In this document: positions 27,096 to 36,155 of the stretch, piece by piece
Layout of the letters: each line of letters opens with the position of its first letter
Position numbering within the stretch: position 1 is the stretch's first letter
DNA from: Venatoribacter pacificus
GTDB lineage: Bacteria > Pseudomonadota > Gammaproteobacteria > Pseudomonadales > Oceanobacteraceae
Assembly (NCBI RefSeq): GCF_025318105.1
Contig: NZ_JAOANI010000028.1
Coordinates: 496,001-560,000, forward strand
DNA: 64,000 nucleotides
Direction: 5' to 3'
Made by a program: the position numbers and the translations under genes
Notes under the pieces: generated by a model
The model's database searches: none
Seen by the model: the letters and a program-made list of their open reading frames with translations, nothing else
Told to the model about the DNA's origin: nothing

Positions 27096-27996
27096 TTACA
27101 CCTCCGTCAGCATCTCCGCCAACAAATCAAATACCCGTTTAACTCGCGGATTTGTGCGTAATTCCCGGTGGCAGACCAGCCACAGCGGTACGGTTACCGG
27201 TGCGCCGCGCTCGCTGAAGGCGCGGCGGAATGCGGGTTCGGCATCACCAATCTGTTGCGGAAAAAAGCCAAGGCCATTGCCCTGTTTGACCAGTTGCCAC
27301 TGCAGCATCTGAAAAGTAGTGACGATGGAAAAATTCTTCTGGCTCAGCTGCCAGCCATGCTGGTTAAGAATATTCATCAGTCTGTCGTTGCGTTCAAAAC
27401 CGATAATCTGAATATGTTGGTCAATGCTTGTTTTGCTCTTGCCGGCAGTCTTATTAACCGCCTCCAGGCTATTAAGATAGTCGTGGCTGCCGTACAGCCA
27501 GATAGGCTCGTCGGCGAGTTTTCTGGTAATTAAATCCGCTTGTTCGGGGCGGAAGCTGCGGATGGCAATATCGGCTTCGCGTCGTTGTAAATCGCTGACG
27601 CTGTTGGAGACCACAATTTCCAGCTGGATGCCGGGTTCGCGCTGGCGGATAGCGTCGATCACGGCGGGCAGGCGGAATATGGCGTCAATTTCGCTGGCGG
27701 CAATACAGACCGGGCCTTCCGCCAGTTGTGATTGCCCGGCGGCCGTTAACGCAAAGCGGTTGGCGGCTTCAGCCATGGGGCGCAGGTGTTCAAGCAGGGC
27801 GGCGCCACTGTCGGTCAGCTGCAGTCCTTTACCGACCCGCTCAAACAGGGTGATACCGAGTTCCTGTTCCAGTGCCGCGGAGAGTGGGCTGGCTGGTATT
27901 GAGCAGACGTGCCGCGGCCGACAGCGAGCCTTGCTCGGCGCTGAGCAAAAAGGCGCGGGCGTGGTTCCAATCGAAGTTTACCGAGCCCCAGTCCAT
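27096..27996 (-). pseudogene. LysR-family regulator, frameshifted in the HTH
   Basis: Two frames together make one LysR protein. The first runs from ATG 27996 (strong GGAGG upstream): MDWGSVNFDWNHARAFLLSA, then GSLSAAARLLNTSQPTL. The second carries AALEQELGITLFERVGKGLQ and the whole effector domain to 27096. At about 27887-27891 the usual four residues between QPTL and AALEQ (SRQI or similar) are missing and only one base remains, so about 11 bases appear deleted and the frame shifts. The recognition helix is hit, so a full-length regulator cannot be made; a short fragment from an internal ATG near 27776 would lack DNA binding. It is divergent from an NAD(P)-binding gene, the normal LysR target arrangement. 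Sequencing error is an alternative. Confidence 0.8.
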
Positions 27997-28117
27997 ATCC
28001 TCCCTCCTTAAATTTATTGTACTTATGCAGATATGCATATTAACGATGCAATTTTAGCGGATTTCTATGCGTTTTGTGTATGGCTAAGCTGGGCAGACTG
28101 AAATGAGGGCTTAGGCT

Positions 28118-28801
28118 ATGAAGAAAATCTGCATCGTTGGTATCTCCGGCAAACTTGGCCAGTATATGACCGAACACGCGCTGGCACGGGGTTATGAAGT
28201 GGTGGGCGTCTGCCGCCCGCAAAGTGTGGCTAAGCTCAGCCGCTTTGCCGGACAGATCCGTATTTTTCCCGGTCGAACGGATGAGCGCGAGGTCATCCGT
28301 GCGGCGGTCGCCGATTGTGATGCGGTGCTGACGGTGCTGGTGCCCTGGGGCGTGCAGGGCTACGCCACCAACACGGCGCAGGCGGTGCTGGATTTTGCCC
28401 CGGCGGAGGCGCGCCTGGTGTTTTCCTGCGGTTGGCATATTTCGCGCGACGGTAAAGACCGTTATTCCTGGCAGCTGCGTTTATTCGTCGCGCTGTTCGG
28501 ACGGCTGGCACGCTGGTTACGGCTGGCGGATCTGAGTGATCAGGAAGAGGCCTGCCGCCGGGTGTTTAACAGTAAAAAACGCTGGACGGTGGTGCGTGGC
28601 AGCGATCTGGAAGAGGGCGAATCTGAGGGCCTGCCGCGCTGGAGCGGGCATGTGGGCGATGCCGTTCTGGCCAGTAATCTGACCCGGCGTACCGACTTTG
28701 CGCTGTTTATGGTTGCTGCGATCAGCAACGATGAGCTTATTCATAAGGCACCAGCGATTGTTGGTTGCCGTAGCGCGTCAGCGTTGGCAGCCGGTATCTG
28801 A
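28118..28801 (+). CDS. NAD(P)-binding (NmrA/SDR-like) protein
   Basis: The 227-residue protein starts with a Rossmann motif variant KICIVGISGKLGQYMTEHAL and shows the atypical short-chain dehydrogenase pattern (VVGVCRPQSVAKL; DCDAVLTVLVPWG; LVFSCGW). No clear YxxxK catalytic pair, so it may be a redox sensor or an isomerase-like reductase. It is divergent from the broken LysR gene, which probably once controlled it. Confidence 0.72.
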   Translation: MKKICIVGISGKLGQYMTEHALARGYEVVGVCRPQSVAKLSRFAGQIRIFPGRTDEREVIRAAVADCDAVLTVLVPWGVQGYATNTAQAVLDFAPAEARLVFSCGWHISRDGKDRYSWQLRLFVALFGRLARWLRLADLSDQEEACRRVFNSKKRWTVVRGSDLEEGESEGLPRWSGHVGDAVLASNLTRRTDFALFMVAAISNDELIHKAPAIVGCRSASALAAGI

Positions 28802-28831
28802 GCAATTCTGTTATTAACAGGTCTGGCTGAA

Positions 28832-29305
28832 TCAAAGCCAGCGTCTTACCCGCTGACAGTAAGCGCGGTATTCGTCGCCGAATAATTCGCTCAGGGCTTT
28901 TTCTTCGGCCCCAATCTGAAAGTGATTCATATAAGACACAAACAGCGGAATGCACAGCGCGCTCAGGTAATTACCCAGCACCATCGCCAGCGCGCCAAGC
29001 AGCAGTACGAAGCCTGTATACATGGGGTTGCGGCTCAGGCGATAAACCCCGGTCTGTACCAGTGTGCTGGCCTGTAGCGGGCGCATCGGATTAACGGTGG
29101 TGCGGGCACGGCGGAAGCTGGCCACTCCGGCCAGGCAGAAGATGGCGCCAGCGAAAAACAGCGCCAGCGTTATAACCAATAGCGGAGAGCGCAGGCCATG
29201 CCAGCCGCTGATATGGCCGGTACGCAACATCACCGGCAACAGCATCAGCAAGGCGGTGAGGCCAGCCAGCAGCAGGGGCGGTATTTTTAACGGCAGAAAT
29301 GTCAT
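28832..29305 (-). CDS. ICMT/PEMT-like membrane methyltransferase
   Basis: The 157-residue protein has four or five membrane segments and the C-terminal signature of the isoprenylcysteine carboxyl methyltransferase family: TGVYRLSRNPMYTGFVLLLG, then EEKALSELFGDEYRAYCQRV ending RRWL. Bacterial members are common and act on lipids or small hydrophobic thiols or amines; the substrate is unknown. It converges on the NAD(P)-binding gene. Confidence 0.82.
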   Translation of the reverse strand: MTFLPLKIPPLLLAGLTALLMLLPVMLRTGHISGWHGLRSPLLVITLALFFAGAIFCLAGVASFRRARTTVNPMRPLQASTLVQTGVYRLSRNPMYTGFVLLLGALAMVLGNYLSALCIPLFVSYMNHFQIGAEEKALSELFGDEYRAYCQRVRRWL

Positions 29306-29390
29306 CGCTGTACTCCATCATGGGGGCTGCGGCGCACGCAATCAGCAGGCATAAAAAAACCGCCCGCAGGCGGTTGTTATCATGACAGAG

Positions 29391-30113
29391 TTATTCACCC
29401 TGCATATAGAGCGGAATACCATCAAATAATTGTTTGATGCCTTCGGCCCAGGCACTGCGCAGTTTCAGTAATTGTTCGTTGCTATCGTCAATACGTTGAA
29501 TGCCCGGATTCTCCAGGGTATCGGCACTGTAGCTGATAACGTCGAGTGGCATACCTACCGATAAATTACTGCGCAGGGTTGAATCCATCGAGATCAGCGC
29601 ACACTGCAGGGCTTTATTCAGCGGCGTATTGCAATTAATGATGCGGTCGAGAATCGGCTTGCCGTATTTGCTTTCGCCAATCTGAAAATATGGGGTGTCT
29701 TCACAGGCCTCAATAAAATTGCCCTGCGGATAAATATGAAACAAACGCGGCTCATCGCCTTTTATCTGGCCGCTGACCAGCATGTTGCAGCTGAAATCGA
29801 CACCCTGGTTCTGGCCGTTATCACGCGCGATCACCTGGCGGATGGTTTTACCCACCAGTTCAGCCACATCGAACAGCGTAGGAACGTTCAGCACATGACG
29901 CTCGGCACTGCGGGTCTGATGTTGCAGCAGGCTGATAACGCTCTGCGTGGTGGCCAGGTTGCCGGCACTCTGAATAAACACCACACGCTCGCCGGGAATC
30001 TCCAGCACATGCAGTTTGCGGAAGCTGGCAATATGGTCGACACCGGCATTGGTGCGGGAGTCGGAGGTCAGTACCAGGCCTTGCTGGACTTTAAGGGCTA
30101 CGCAGTAGGTCAT
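29391..30113 (-). CDS. Proteasome-type protease Anbu
   Basis: The 240-residue protein starts MTYCVALKVQQGLVLTSDSR; removal of Met exposes Thr, the expected N-terminal nucleophile of the 20S/HslV/Anbu family. TNAGVDHIASFRKLHVLEIP follows, and the family tail PLDVISYSADTLE is visible. The longer frame from 30236 has no family support. Anbu genes usually sit with an alpha-E protein, a circularly permuted ATP-grasp protein and a transglutaminase; none of these is here, so it is an orphan copy. Bacterial Anbu forms open helical rings in studied cases, and its substrates are unsettled. Confidence 0.88.
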   Translation of the reverse strand: MTYCVALKVQQGLVLTSDSRTNAGVDHIASFRKLHVLEIPGERVVFIQSAGNLATTQSVISLLQHQTRSAERHVLNVPTLFDVAELVGKTIRQVIARDNGQNQGVDFSCNMLVSGQIKGDEPRLFHIYPQGNFIEACEDTPYFQIGESKYGKPILDRIINCNTPLNKALQCALISMDSTLRSNLSVGMPLDVISYSADTLENPGIQRIDDSNEQLLKLRSAWAEGIKQLFDGIPLYMQGE

Positions 30114-30380
30114 AGGGATCGTCGTGTGCTGAGTCAGGTGGGCGATTTTGCATAAAGCGAAAGCCGGCGAATCGTGCATCAGCGGCGTAATTTTGTCCAG
30201 TAGCGGCGAAGCGCTGCTGTGCGGATAACGCATCAATGTCAGCCTTGTCGTATGGTTTCAGCATGAGGGCGTGTGTGTCCTTGCCTGCTTTCATCATCCT
30301 GATCAAACAATCACGGATGACCCTCTGCCACGGTTCCGATAAACTTAGGCAAAACTTATACAAGGCAGGAGATTACGTCT

Positions 30381-31376
30381 GTGAATCCATCCCAACGCCC
30401 GCCCTTTGGCGTACTGCTCGCCAACCTTGGCACCCCCGAAGCGCCGACACCTAAGGCGGTGCGTGAATATCTGGCTGAATTTCTCTGGGATAAGCGCGTG
30501 GTCGATGTGCCACGACCGTTATGGTGGCTGATTTTGCATGGTGTCATCCTGCGCATTCGTCCGGGTCGGGTGGCGAAGGCTTATGCCTCGGTCTGGGGGG
30601 AGCATGGCTCACCCTTGATGACCATTTCCCGTGCGCAGCAGCAGGCGCTTAAAGAAGCCTTAAAGGCGCAGTATGGCTGCGATATTCCGGTGATTCTGGC
30701 AATGACTTATGGCCAGCCGTCGATGGAACAGGCCGGCCGTGAATTGCGTGCCACCGGGGTGGATAAAATGCTGGTGTTGCCGTTGTATCCACAGTTTTCT
30801 TCCAGCACCACAGCGGCGGTGTTTGATCGCCTGGCTAAGGCGCTTAAGCCGTGTCCGCACCTGCCGGAAACCCGCTGGATTAACGAATACCATCAGCATC
30901 CTGGCTACATTACCGCGCTGGCCAATTCGGTGCGTGAGTACTGGGCGGAACACGGCCGCGGTGATCGTTTATTGATGTCGTTTCATGGGATTCCGCAGCG
31001 CTATGAAGACCGTGGTGATCCGTATCCGTCGCAGTGCCGTGCCACCGCGCAGGCATTGGCGACCGAACTGGGATTAAGCGAAGAGCAGTGGTTGTGTTCA
31101 TTTCAGTCGCGTTTTGGTCGTGAAGAGTGGGTGAAGCCGTATACCGATTTCACTCTGATTGATTGGGGCAAAGCCGGTGTTGGCCGGGTGGATGTGATCA
31201 GTCCGGCGTTTTCTGCCGATTGTCTGGAGACGCTGGAAGAGCTGGATGTCGAAAACCGCGAAACGTTCCAGCATAACGGCGGTGGTGAATACCACTATAT
31301 TCCCTGCCTGAATGACCGCGCTGATCATATTGATATGATGGTGCAGCTGGTGCAGAACAATACCCAGGGCTGGTAA
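30381..31376 (+). CDS. hemH: Ferrochelatase
   Basis: Inserts Fe2+ into protoporphyrin IX, the last step of protoheme synthesis. The 331-residue protein has GVLLANLGTPEAPTPKAVRE at the N-terminus, VLPLYPQFSSSTTAAVFD in the middle, and the catalytic His at 202 in LLMSFHGIPQRYEDRGDPY. Near the end are FSADCLETLEELD and YIPCLND. It uses a GTG start at 30381 with AGGAG upstream; no ATG matches the family N-terminus. Two hairpins follow the stop. Confidence 0.96.
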   Translation: MNPSQRPPFGVLLANLGTPEAPTPKAVREYLAEFLWDKRVVDVPRPLWWLILHGVILRIRPGRVAKAYASVWGEHGSPLMTISRAQQQALKEALKAQYGCDIPVILAMTYGQPSMEQAGRELRATGVDKMLVLPLYPQFSSSTTAAVFDRLAKALKPCPHLPETRWINEYHQHPGYITALANSVREYWAEHGRGDRLLMSFHGIPQRYEDRGDPYPSQCRATAQALATELGLSEEQWLCSFQSRFGREEWVKPYTDFTLIDWGKAGVGRVDVISPAFSADCLETLEELDVENRETFQHNGGGEYHYIPCLNDRADHIDMMVQLVQNNTQGW

Positions 31377-31379
31377 TTC

Positions 31380-31445
31380 AGCGCGGGCCTCCCCGCGCTT
31401 CTCCGCTCTTGCTGCGGCCTGATTTACTGGGCCGCTTTTTCTTTT
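31380..31445 (+). terminator. Double hairpin terminator after hemH
   Basis: A first stem AGCGCGGG/CCCGCGCT (31380-31399) has no T run. A second stem GCGGCC/GGCCGC (31414-31435) is followed by TTTTTCTTTTT and looks like the real intrinsic terminator. It ends about 30 bases before the next ATG. Confidence 0.85.
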
Positions 31446-31474
31446 TATCGGTGCTTATCTCCTGTGGTGAATTT

Positions 31475-31954
31475 ATGAAAGAACGCATTGCCCTGTTTGT
31501 CGATGTGCAGAATATTTATTACACCACCCGCCAGACCTTTGGTTGTCATTTTAATTATCAGGCTTTCTGGGATCAGCTGACCGATGGTCGGGAAGTGGTG
31601 CGTGCGGTGGCTTACGCCATTGACCGTGGCGATGCCGCACAGATGAATTTTCAGCGCATTCTGCACAACATCGGTTTTGAGGTACGGCTTAAGCCATTTA
31701 TTCAGCGCCGCGATGGCTCGGCCAAAGGCGACTGGGACGTGGGCATTACCATTGACCTGCTGGATGCCGCGCCTGAAGCCGATATTGTGGTGCTGGCTTC
31801 CGGTGATGGCGACTTCGATCTGGCGCTGGAGCGGGTTAAACGCAGTGGCGCTCAGGCCTGGGCTTTTGGCGTTGAAGCATTAACCGCACAGGCGCTGATT
31901 AAAGCCGCCGACCGCTTTATTGCCATTGATGAGTCGTTACTGCTGCGGCGCTAG
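31475..31954 (+). CDS. NYN-domain (LabA/DUF88) protein
   Basis: The 159-residue protein has a PIN-like NYN fold: IALFVDVQNIYYTTRQTFG with the first Asp, KGDWDVGITIDLLDAAPEAD, and VVLASGDGDFDLALERVKRS with the acidic cluster. NYN proteins are metal-dependent RNases or, in some cases, regulators. ATG 31475 gives the normal N-terminus; the longer frame from 31409 would run through the terminator. No partner genes suggest a target. Confidence 0.85.
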   Translation: MKERIALFVDVQNIYYTTRQTFGCHFNYQAFWDQLTDGREVVRAVAYAIDRGDAAQMNFQRILHNIGFEVRLKPFIQRRDGSAKGDWDVGITIDLLDAAPEADIVVLASGDGDFDLALERVKRSGAQAWAFGVEALTAQALIKAADRFIAIDESLLLRR

Positions 31955-32167
31955 GACAGCGGAAGTATTCAGAGGTGCCCTCGTATTTTGTTGCTTGCCT
32001 TGCCGGGCTTTGTGCGGAGTGGCTGCACTCTTCGGTTTCTGATCTGTTCAGATTGATCATGGCTGGCCGTCCTGATCTGTGAAATCATCGCGCACACTTC
32101 AGTATTTTTATGTCGTTAGCGCGACAAATAACAACGGCCTCAACCGGATAAACAACCAGGAAACCTT

Positions 32168-32986
32168 ATGAGCAGCACCGACCGTATTCTCTGTGACATC
32201 AAAGATCATATCGCATACGTCTATATGAACCGCCCGGACAAACTCAACGGGCTGGATATGGCGATGTTTAAAGAGATGATTGCCTGTGCCAAAAAGCTGC
32301 GCAAAAACCGCAGCGTGCGCGCCGTAGTGCTGGCCGCTAAAGGCGATTCTTTCTGTGCCGGCCTGGATTTTAAAGCGCTGAGCAAAGATCCGATGATGGT
32401 GCCGAAAGTGTTTCTTAAATGGCCCTGGACCAAACAGAATATTGCTCAGCAAATTGCTCATTGCTGGCGTGACCTGCCGGTGCCGGTTATTTGTGCGATT
32501 CACGGGAATTGTTTTGGCGGCGGCATGCAGATTGCGCTGGCCTGTGATTACCGGATTGCGACGCCGGAGGCGAATTTATCCATTATGGAAATGAAGTGGG
32601 GCCTGATTCCGGATATGAGCGGTATGGTGACACTGTCGCGTTTAACCCGTGTGGATATCGCCCAGGAACTGACCATGACCGGCCGGCAGTTCAGTGCGCA
32701 GGAAGGTTATGAGTATGGTCTGATCAGTAAGCTTGCGGCTGACCCGCAGGCTGAAGCACAGGCACTGGCAGAGGTCATTGCCAGCAAATCACCGGACGCC
32801 ATTGCCGCGACCAAATATTTATTTAAAAAATCCTGGAAAGCCGACACCTGGAAAGCACTGCGCTGGGAGCGCTGGGTACAGGCGCGTTTACTGGGACGTA
32901 AAAACCAGCGGATTGCCATGGCCAACGGCCTGGCAGGTAAAGATAAAGAGCCTAAGCCGTTTAAAGACCGTACTTCTTTTAAGTAA
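32168..32986 (+). CDS. Enoyl-CoA hydratase/isomerase (crotonase) family protein
   Basis: The 272-residue crotonase-fold enzyme has IAYVYMNRPDKLNGLDMAMF, the oxyanion-hole segment FCAGLDFKALSK and IHGNCFGGGMQIALACDYRI. In place of the two hydratase glutamates it has MEMKWGLIPDMSG, which keeps one acidic residue and an Asp. Substrate is not clear; fatty-acid or branched-chain acyl-CoA hydration or isomerisation is likely. It stands alone and is followed by a strong terminator. Confidence 0.88.
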   Translation: MSSTDRILCDIKDHIAYVYMNRPDKLNGLDMAMFKEMIACAKKLRKNRSVRAVVLAAKGDSFCAGLDFKALSKDPMMVPKVFLKWPWTKQNIAQQIAHCWRDLPVPVICAIHGNCFGGGMQIALACDYRIATPEANLSIMEMKWGLIPDMSGMVTLSRLTRVDIAQELTMTGRQFSAQEGYEYGLISKLAADPQAEAQALAEVIASKSPDAIAATKYLFKKSWKADTWKALRWERWVQARLLGRKNQRIAMANGLAGKDKEPKPFKDRTSFK

Positions 32987-33008
32987 TAAAAGTCCGGAAA
33001 CGCAAAAC

Positions 33009-33039
33009 AAAACGGGCGCTGTAAAGCGCCCGTTTTTTT
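33009..33039. terminator. Bidirectional intrinsic terminator
   Basis: AACGGGCGCT/AGCGCCCGTT stem with A-rich left flank and T7 on the right, between the converging crotonase and rhomboid genes. Confidence 0.93.
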
Positions 33040-33054
33040 ATTGCTTGCTGCGGC

Positions 33055-34155
33055 TTAACGCTGCAGCTGAGCGTGAGGCTTAGCCAGCATAGCAATCACC
33101 GGGTTGCGCTCCATCACGTAGTTTTTCAGCAGCAGCGCAATCACGACGCCGATAATAAAACCACCAACGTGTGCCCAGTAATCAATGCCGCCTTCGCCTA
33201 CGGCCATCCCGAACAGGTTCAGACCTAACCAGATCAGGAAGTACCAGGCTGCCGACAGTTTTTTCTGCCAGACAACAATCATAAAGGTCAGGCTCGCGTG
33301 GCGGAACCAGAGCATATACATACCAAACAGGCCGGCAATCGCGCCACTGGCCCCGACGCTTGGAATGGTGCTGTTCCAGTTCATGCCAATACTGAAGGCA
33401 CTGGCACCCAGACCACAGATCAGATACAGGCCAAGGAAGCGCCAGCGACCAAGAGCATCTTCAAGGTTGTCACCGGTCAGCCAGAGGAAATACATATTGC
33501 CGAGCAAGTGCATCAGGCTGCCATGCAGGAAGGTGGCCGTTAATGGCGTCCACAGATGTTCGCCATGGGCAAAATCTGAGGGGGTGCTGGCAAACAGCTC
33601 AAACACCTGCATGGTCATGTCTTCGTTGAAGGCGTAAGAGAAGTAGATCAGGCTGTTGATAATGATCAGCGCCCAGGTCACGATCGGCGTGCGGTGCGGC
33701 TTAACGTTATATTCCACCGGCATTTGCGACAGAAACTGAAACAACCAGGTTTTCCAGCTGGTTTTCTGGTTGATGCTGGTTAAAACATCGCGCAGACGCG
33801 GTGAGTGCTTAACTTCTTCCAGCTCGTCGTGGTCAATCCAGGTGCCATCGCATTTGTGGCAAACATCCACTTCCACCTGAAATTCTTCCAGCAGGTGGTA
33901 GTTATGCAGCTTGGCATTACACTGCGGGCAATCGGCATCGGTTTGTCCCAGACGTTTGCCCAGCTGTTCTTCAAACTGTACGGCGTCATTGCCGTTATCA
34001 AACGCCGATAACAGCGAATTTAATTCGTTCTTTTCAAACCACATGCCGCCGCATTTACGGCAAACATCAATTTCTTCGCCTTCGTAGGCCATGGGCGTCA
34101 GCAGTGAATTACTGCAACGCGGACAATATTTGTTACTCACCGGCAACGTCCTCAT
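33055..34155 (-). CDS. Rhomboid-family protease with two N-terminal zinc ribbons
   Basis: The 366-residue protein has two zinc-ribbon units: C11/C14...C32/C35 (KYCPRCS; VCRKCGGMWFE) and C76/C79...C99/C102 (DCPQCN; VCHKCDGTWID), each like the TFIIB-type zinc ribbon. The rhomboid domain from about 150 has HGSLMHLLGNMYFLW, the catalytic Ser at 270 in GASGAIAGLFG and the His at 329 in WAHVGGF. Intramembrane serine protease; substrates unknown. The upstream gene's stop overlaps this start by 23 bases, so the pair is probably coupled. Confidence 0.9.
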   Translation of the reverse strand: MRTLPVSNKYCPRCSNSLLTPMAYEGEEIDVCRKCGGMWFEKNELNSLLSAFDNGNDAVQFEEQLGKRLGQTDADCPQCNAKLHNYHLLEEFQVEVDVCHKCDGTWIDHDELEEVKHSPRLRDVLTSINQKTSWKTWLFQFLSQMPVEYNVKPHRTPIVTWALIIINSLIYFSYAFNEDMTMQVFELFASTPSDFAHGEHLWTPLTATFLHGSLMHLLGNMYFLWLTGDNLEDALGRWRFLGLYLICGLGASAFSIGMNWNSTIPSVGASGAIAGLFGMYMLWFRHASLTFMIVVWQKKLSAAWYFLIWLGLNLFGMAVGEGGIDYWAHVGGFIIGVVIALLLKNYVMERNPVIAMLAKPHAQLQR

Positions 34156-34744
34156 CGGAGCTCACATCAACGTCATATACCAGCAGCTCTGCGGCCAGTT
34201 TTTTAGTATTTGCGGCTAATTTAGGCAATACGGTCTTTTCCATATTATCCAGTTGTTCTACCAGTAATTTGCTGGCGTATGACGGGCCATAAGTAAACTT
34301 CTCACGCTTCTCAATCAGATCATCCGTCGTGCGGTAGAAATTCTGGATCTCGGTGAGGAAGTAGCTCGGAGTTTCCAGCGTATTGGGCGAGTACTTCATG
34401 GTTTCCCAAACGTAACGACTCAGCTTGGGGTTGTTCTGCTTCAGTTCCTGCACCGAAATCCCACGGGCGAAATACTCTTCGTTGTATTTGCGCAGAATAA
34501 TAACGTTGGTGTTGACTTCGTCGTACAGCGACTGACGCATGTAATAGTTGGTTTCTTTATCGGTAATGTCATCAAACAGAATGGCTTGCTGTAAACCAGC
34601 CTGAGCCGCGAGATACACACCGGCGATGGTCGCGGCAATCATTAACAAATGGCCGATCCAGAAGCCGGAGCTGGTCAGGTCCCTATGATCTGCATGAGCC
34701 AGCTTTTCTTTTACCGGCCGGCTGAGCACGGATAATACTTTCAT
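34133..34744 (-). CDS. Membrane protein of unknown function upstream of the rhomboid
   Basis: The 203-residue protein has one clear membrane segment (FWIGHLLMIAATIAGVYLAAQ, about 28-48) after a short basic cytoplasmic head, then a mostly helical, charged periplasmic or cytoplasmic region. I do not recognise a family. Its last 23 bases overlap the rhomboid protease gene. It could be a substrate or partner of the protease; that is inference from the overlap alone. Confidence 0.7.
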   Translation of the reverse strand: MKVLSVLSRPVKEKLAHADHRDLTSSGFWIGHLLMIAATIAGVYLAAQAGLQQAILFDDITDKETNYYMRQSLYDEVNTNVIILRKYNEEYFARGISVQELKQNNPKLSRYVWETMKYSPNTLETPSYFLTEIQNFYRTTDDLIEKREKFTYGPSYASKLLVEQLDNMEKTVLPKLAANTKKLAAELLVYDVDVSSDEDVAGE

Positions 34745-34994
34745 TGGCGTTGTGCCTCCCTGTATGAATTCAGGGCTGCATTATAGCGGCTGAATTGCAG
34801 CTTCAATACCAGGCTGACATTAAAATAACAAATATATTAATGGTAATGTGCCGTCGTCAGCTGTGACGATCTCAGACAAAAGGCGTTAACGGCTTATTTT
34901 ATCTTCGAAAAGAGACTTAGATCACAGACTGACAGCGACTTACTGCGGGCGGATGGGTGCGTGTAAAAAACGGCACTCATCGTTGAACGTGGTA

Positions 34995-35408
34995 TTAGCG
35001 GTGGAATTCACCGGCGCGTTCTGGCTGGTACAGAATTTCTTCGATGCGCACCTGCATCGGTTTGCCGTTAGGGCCTGGCCATTCGATTTCATCGCCGGTT
35101 GATAAGCCGAGCAGGGCGCAACCAATCGGTGCCAATACCGAAATAGTACCGCCACTGGTGTCCATGTCTTTTGGATAGACCAGTGTCATGTTCAATTCTT
35201 CGGCGGTATTTTTTACCTGAAAACGCACTTTGGAATTCATGGTAACAACGCTGGCCGGAACATCGCGCGGGGCAACGATTTCGGCCCGCTCCAGCTCATC
35301 TTCCAGTTGACGCACTCCCAGAGACGCATTGGCGGGCATGGTATCCAATAAGCGCTCCAGGCGTTCCAGATCAAGGCTTGAAATAATAATGTTGGGTTTG
35401 TTGCTCAT
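34995..35408 (-). CDS. rnk: Regulator of nucleoside diphosphate kinase
   Basis: The 137-residue protein has an N-terminal coiled coil (LDLERLERLLDTMP) and a GreA/GreB-like C-terminal domain (VTMNSKVRFQVKNTAEELNM; ISVLAPIGCALLGLSTGDEI). Rnk binds RNA polymerase near the secondary channel and was named for its effect on nucleoside diphosphate kinase level and alginate in Pseudomonas. Single gene with terminator-like hairpin upstream that shields it from the next operon. About 250 bases between it and the membrane-protein gene hold nothing I can support. Confidence 0.93.
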   Translation of the reverse strand: MSNKPNIIISSLDLERLERLLDTMPANASLGVRQLEDELERAEIVAPRDVPASVVTMNSKVRFQVKNTAEELNMTLVYPKDMDTSGGTISVLAPIGCALLGLSTGDEIEWPGPNGKPMQVRIEEILYQPERAGEFHR

Positions 35409-35443
35409 AAAACTGACCTTTTATTTCAGGTAAGGCCCGCATG

Positions 35444-35475
35444 AAAAAAACGCCCCGCAGCAAAGCTGCGGAGCG
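35444..35475 (-). terminator. Terminator of the ABC exporter transcript
   Basis: Read on the minus strand, CGCTCCGCAG/CTGCGGGGCG is followed by T7. It lies about 650 bases past the ABC exporter stop, after the tandem repeats, so the exporter mRNA would carry a long repetitive 3' UTR. It also separates this transcript from rnk. Confidence 0.88.
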
Positions 35476-35602
35476 AATAGGGATTACGGGAATAAATTTA
35501 AAACTACAATCTTGTTAATAATAATGCAAGGGGTCATAAACAGCCATGGAGTAAATGCCTTGGTGGTTATGCTTTGTTTTACTTTCTGCCAATAAAACTA
35601 CT

Positions 35603-36155
35603 GGTCCGGTTTACCCGAATTGTGCCCGCAAGGGCGCAAAGACTGGCTTAACGCGGGTTGTGCTTCTGTCGTGGCTGAAAGCCACTCCTACAATGCGGTG
35701 TTTTTATGAGTTTATTTCTGATTTTCGTCAATAAAGCTGCCGGTCCGGTTTACCCGAATTGTGCCCACAAGGGCGCAAAGACCGGCTTACTCTTCATCAT
35801 TTAATCTTCGCCGATAAAGCCGCCGGTCCGGTTTGTCTGAAATGAGCCCAGAGTGGGCGCAAAGACTGGCTTAGTCTTCATCATTTAATCTTCGCCAATA
35901 AACCGCCGGTCCGGTTTACCCGAATAGTGCCCACAAGGGCGCAAAGACCGGCTTACTCTTCATCATTTAATCTTCGCCGATAAAGCCGCCGGTCCGGTTT
36001 ACCCGAATTGTGCCCACAAGGGCGCAAAGACCGGCTTACTCTCCATCATTTAATCTTCGCCGATAAAACCGCCGGTCCGGTTTACCCGAATTGTGCCCAC
36101 AAGGGCGCAAAGACCGGCTAGTCTTCATCATTTAATCTTCGCCGATAAAGCCTCC
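35603..36155 (-). repeat. ~83-bp tandem copies of the exporter gene's 3' end
   Basis: The anchor GGTCCGGTTT or GGTCCGGTTTA recurs at 35603, 35742, 35825, 35907, 35991 and 36074; the matching segment in the gene (GGTCTGGT) is at 36156. Spacings are 139, 83, 82, 84, 83 and 82. Most units, read on the minus strand, contain the last codons of the exporter (encoding TGGFIGED then TAA) followed by TGATGAAGAG and a structured block with GCCC/GGGC and CCGGT/ACCGG pairings. The 139-base gap has a REP-like insert near 35668-35690 (GTCGTGGCTGAAAGCCACTC). Confidence 0.92.
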
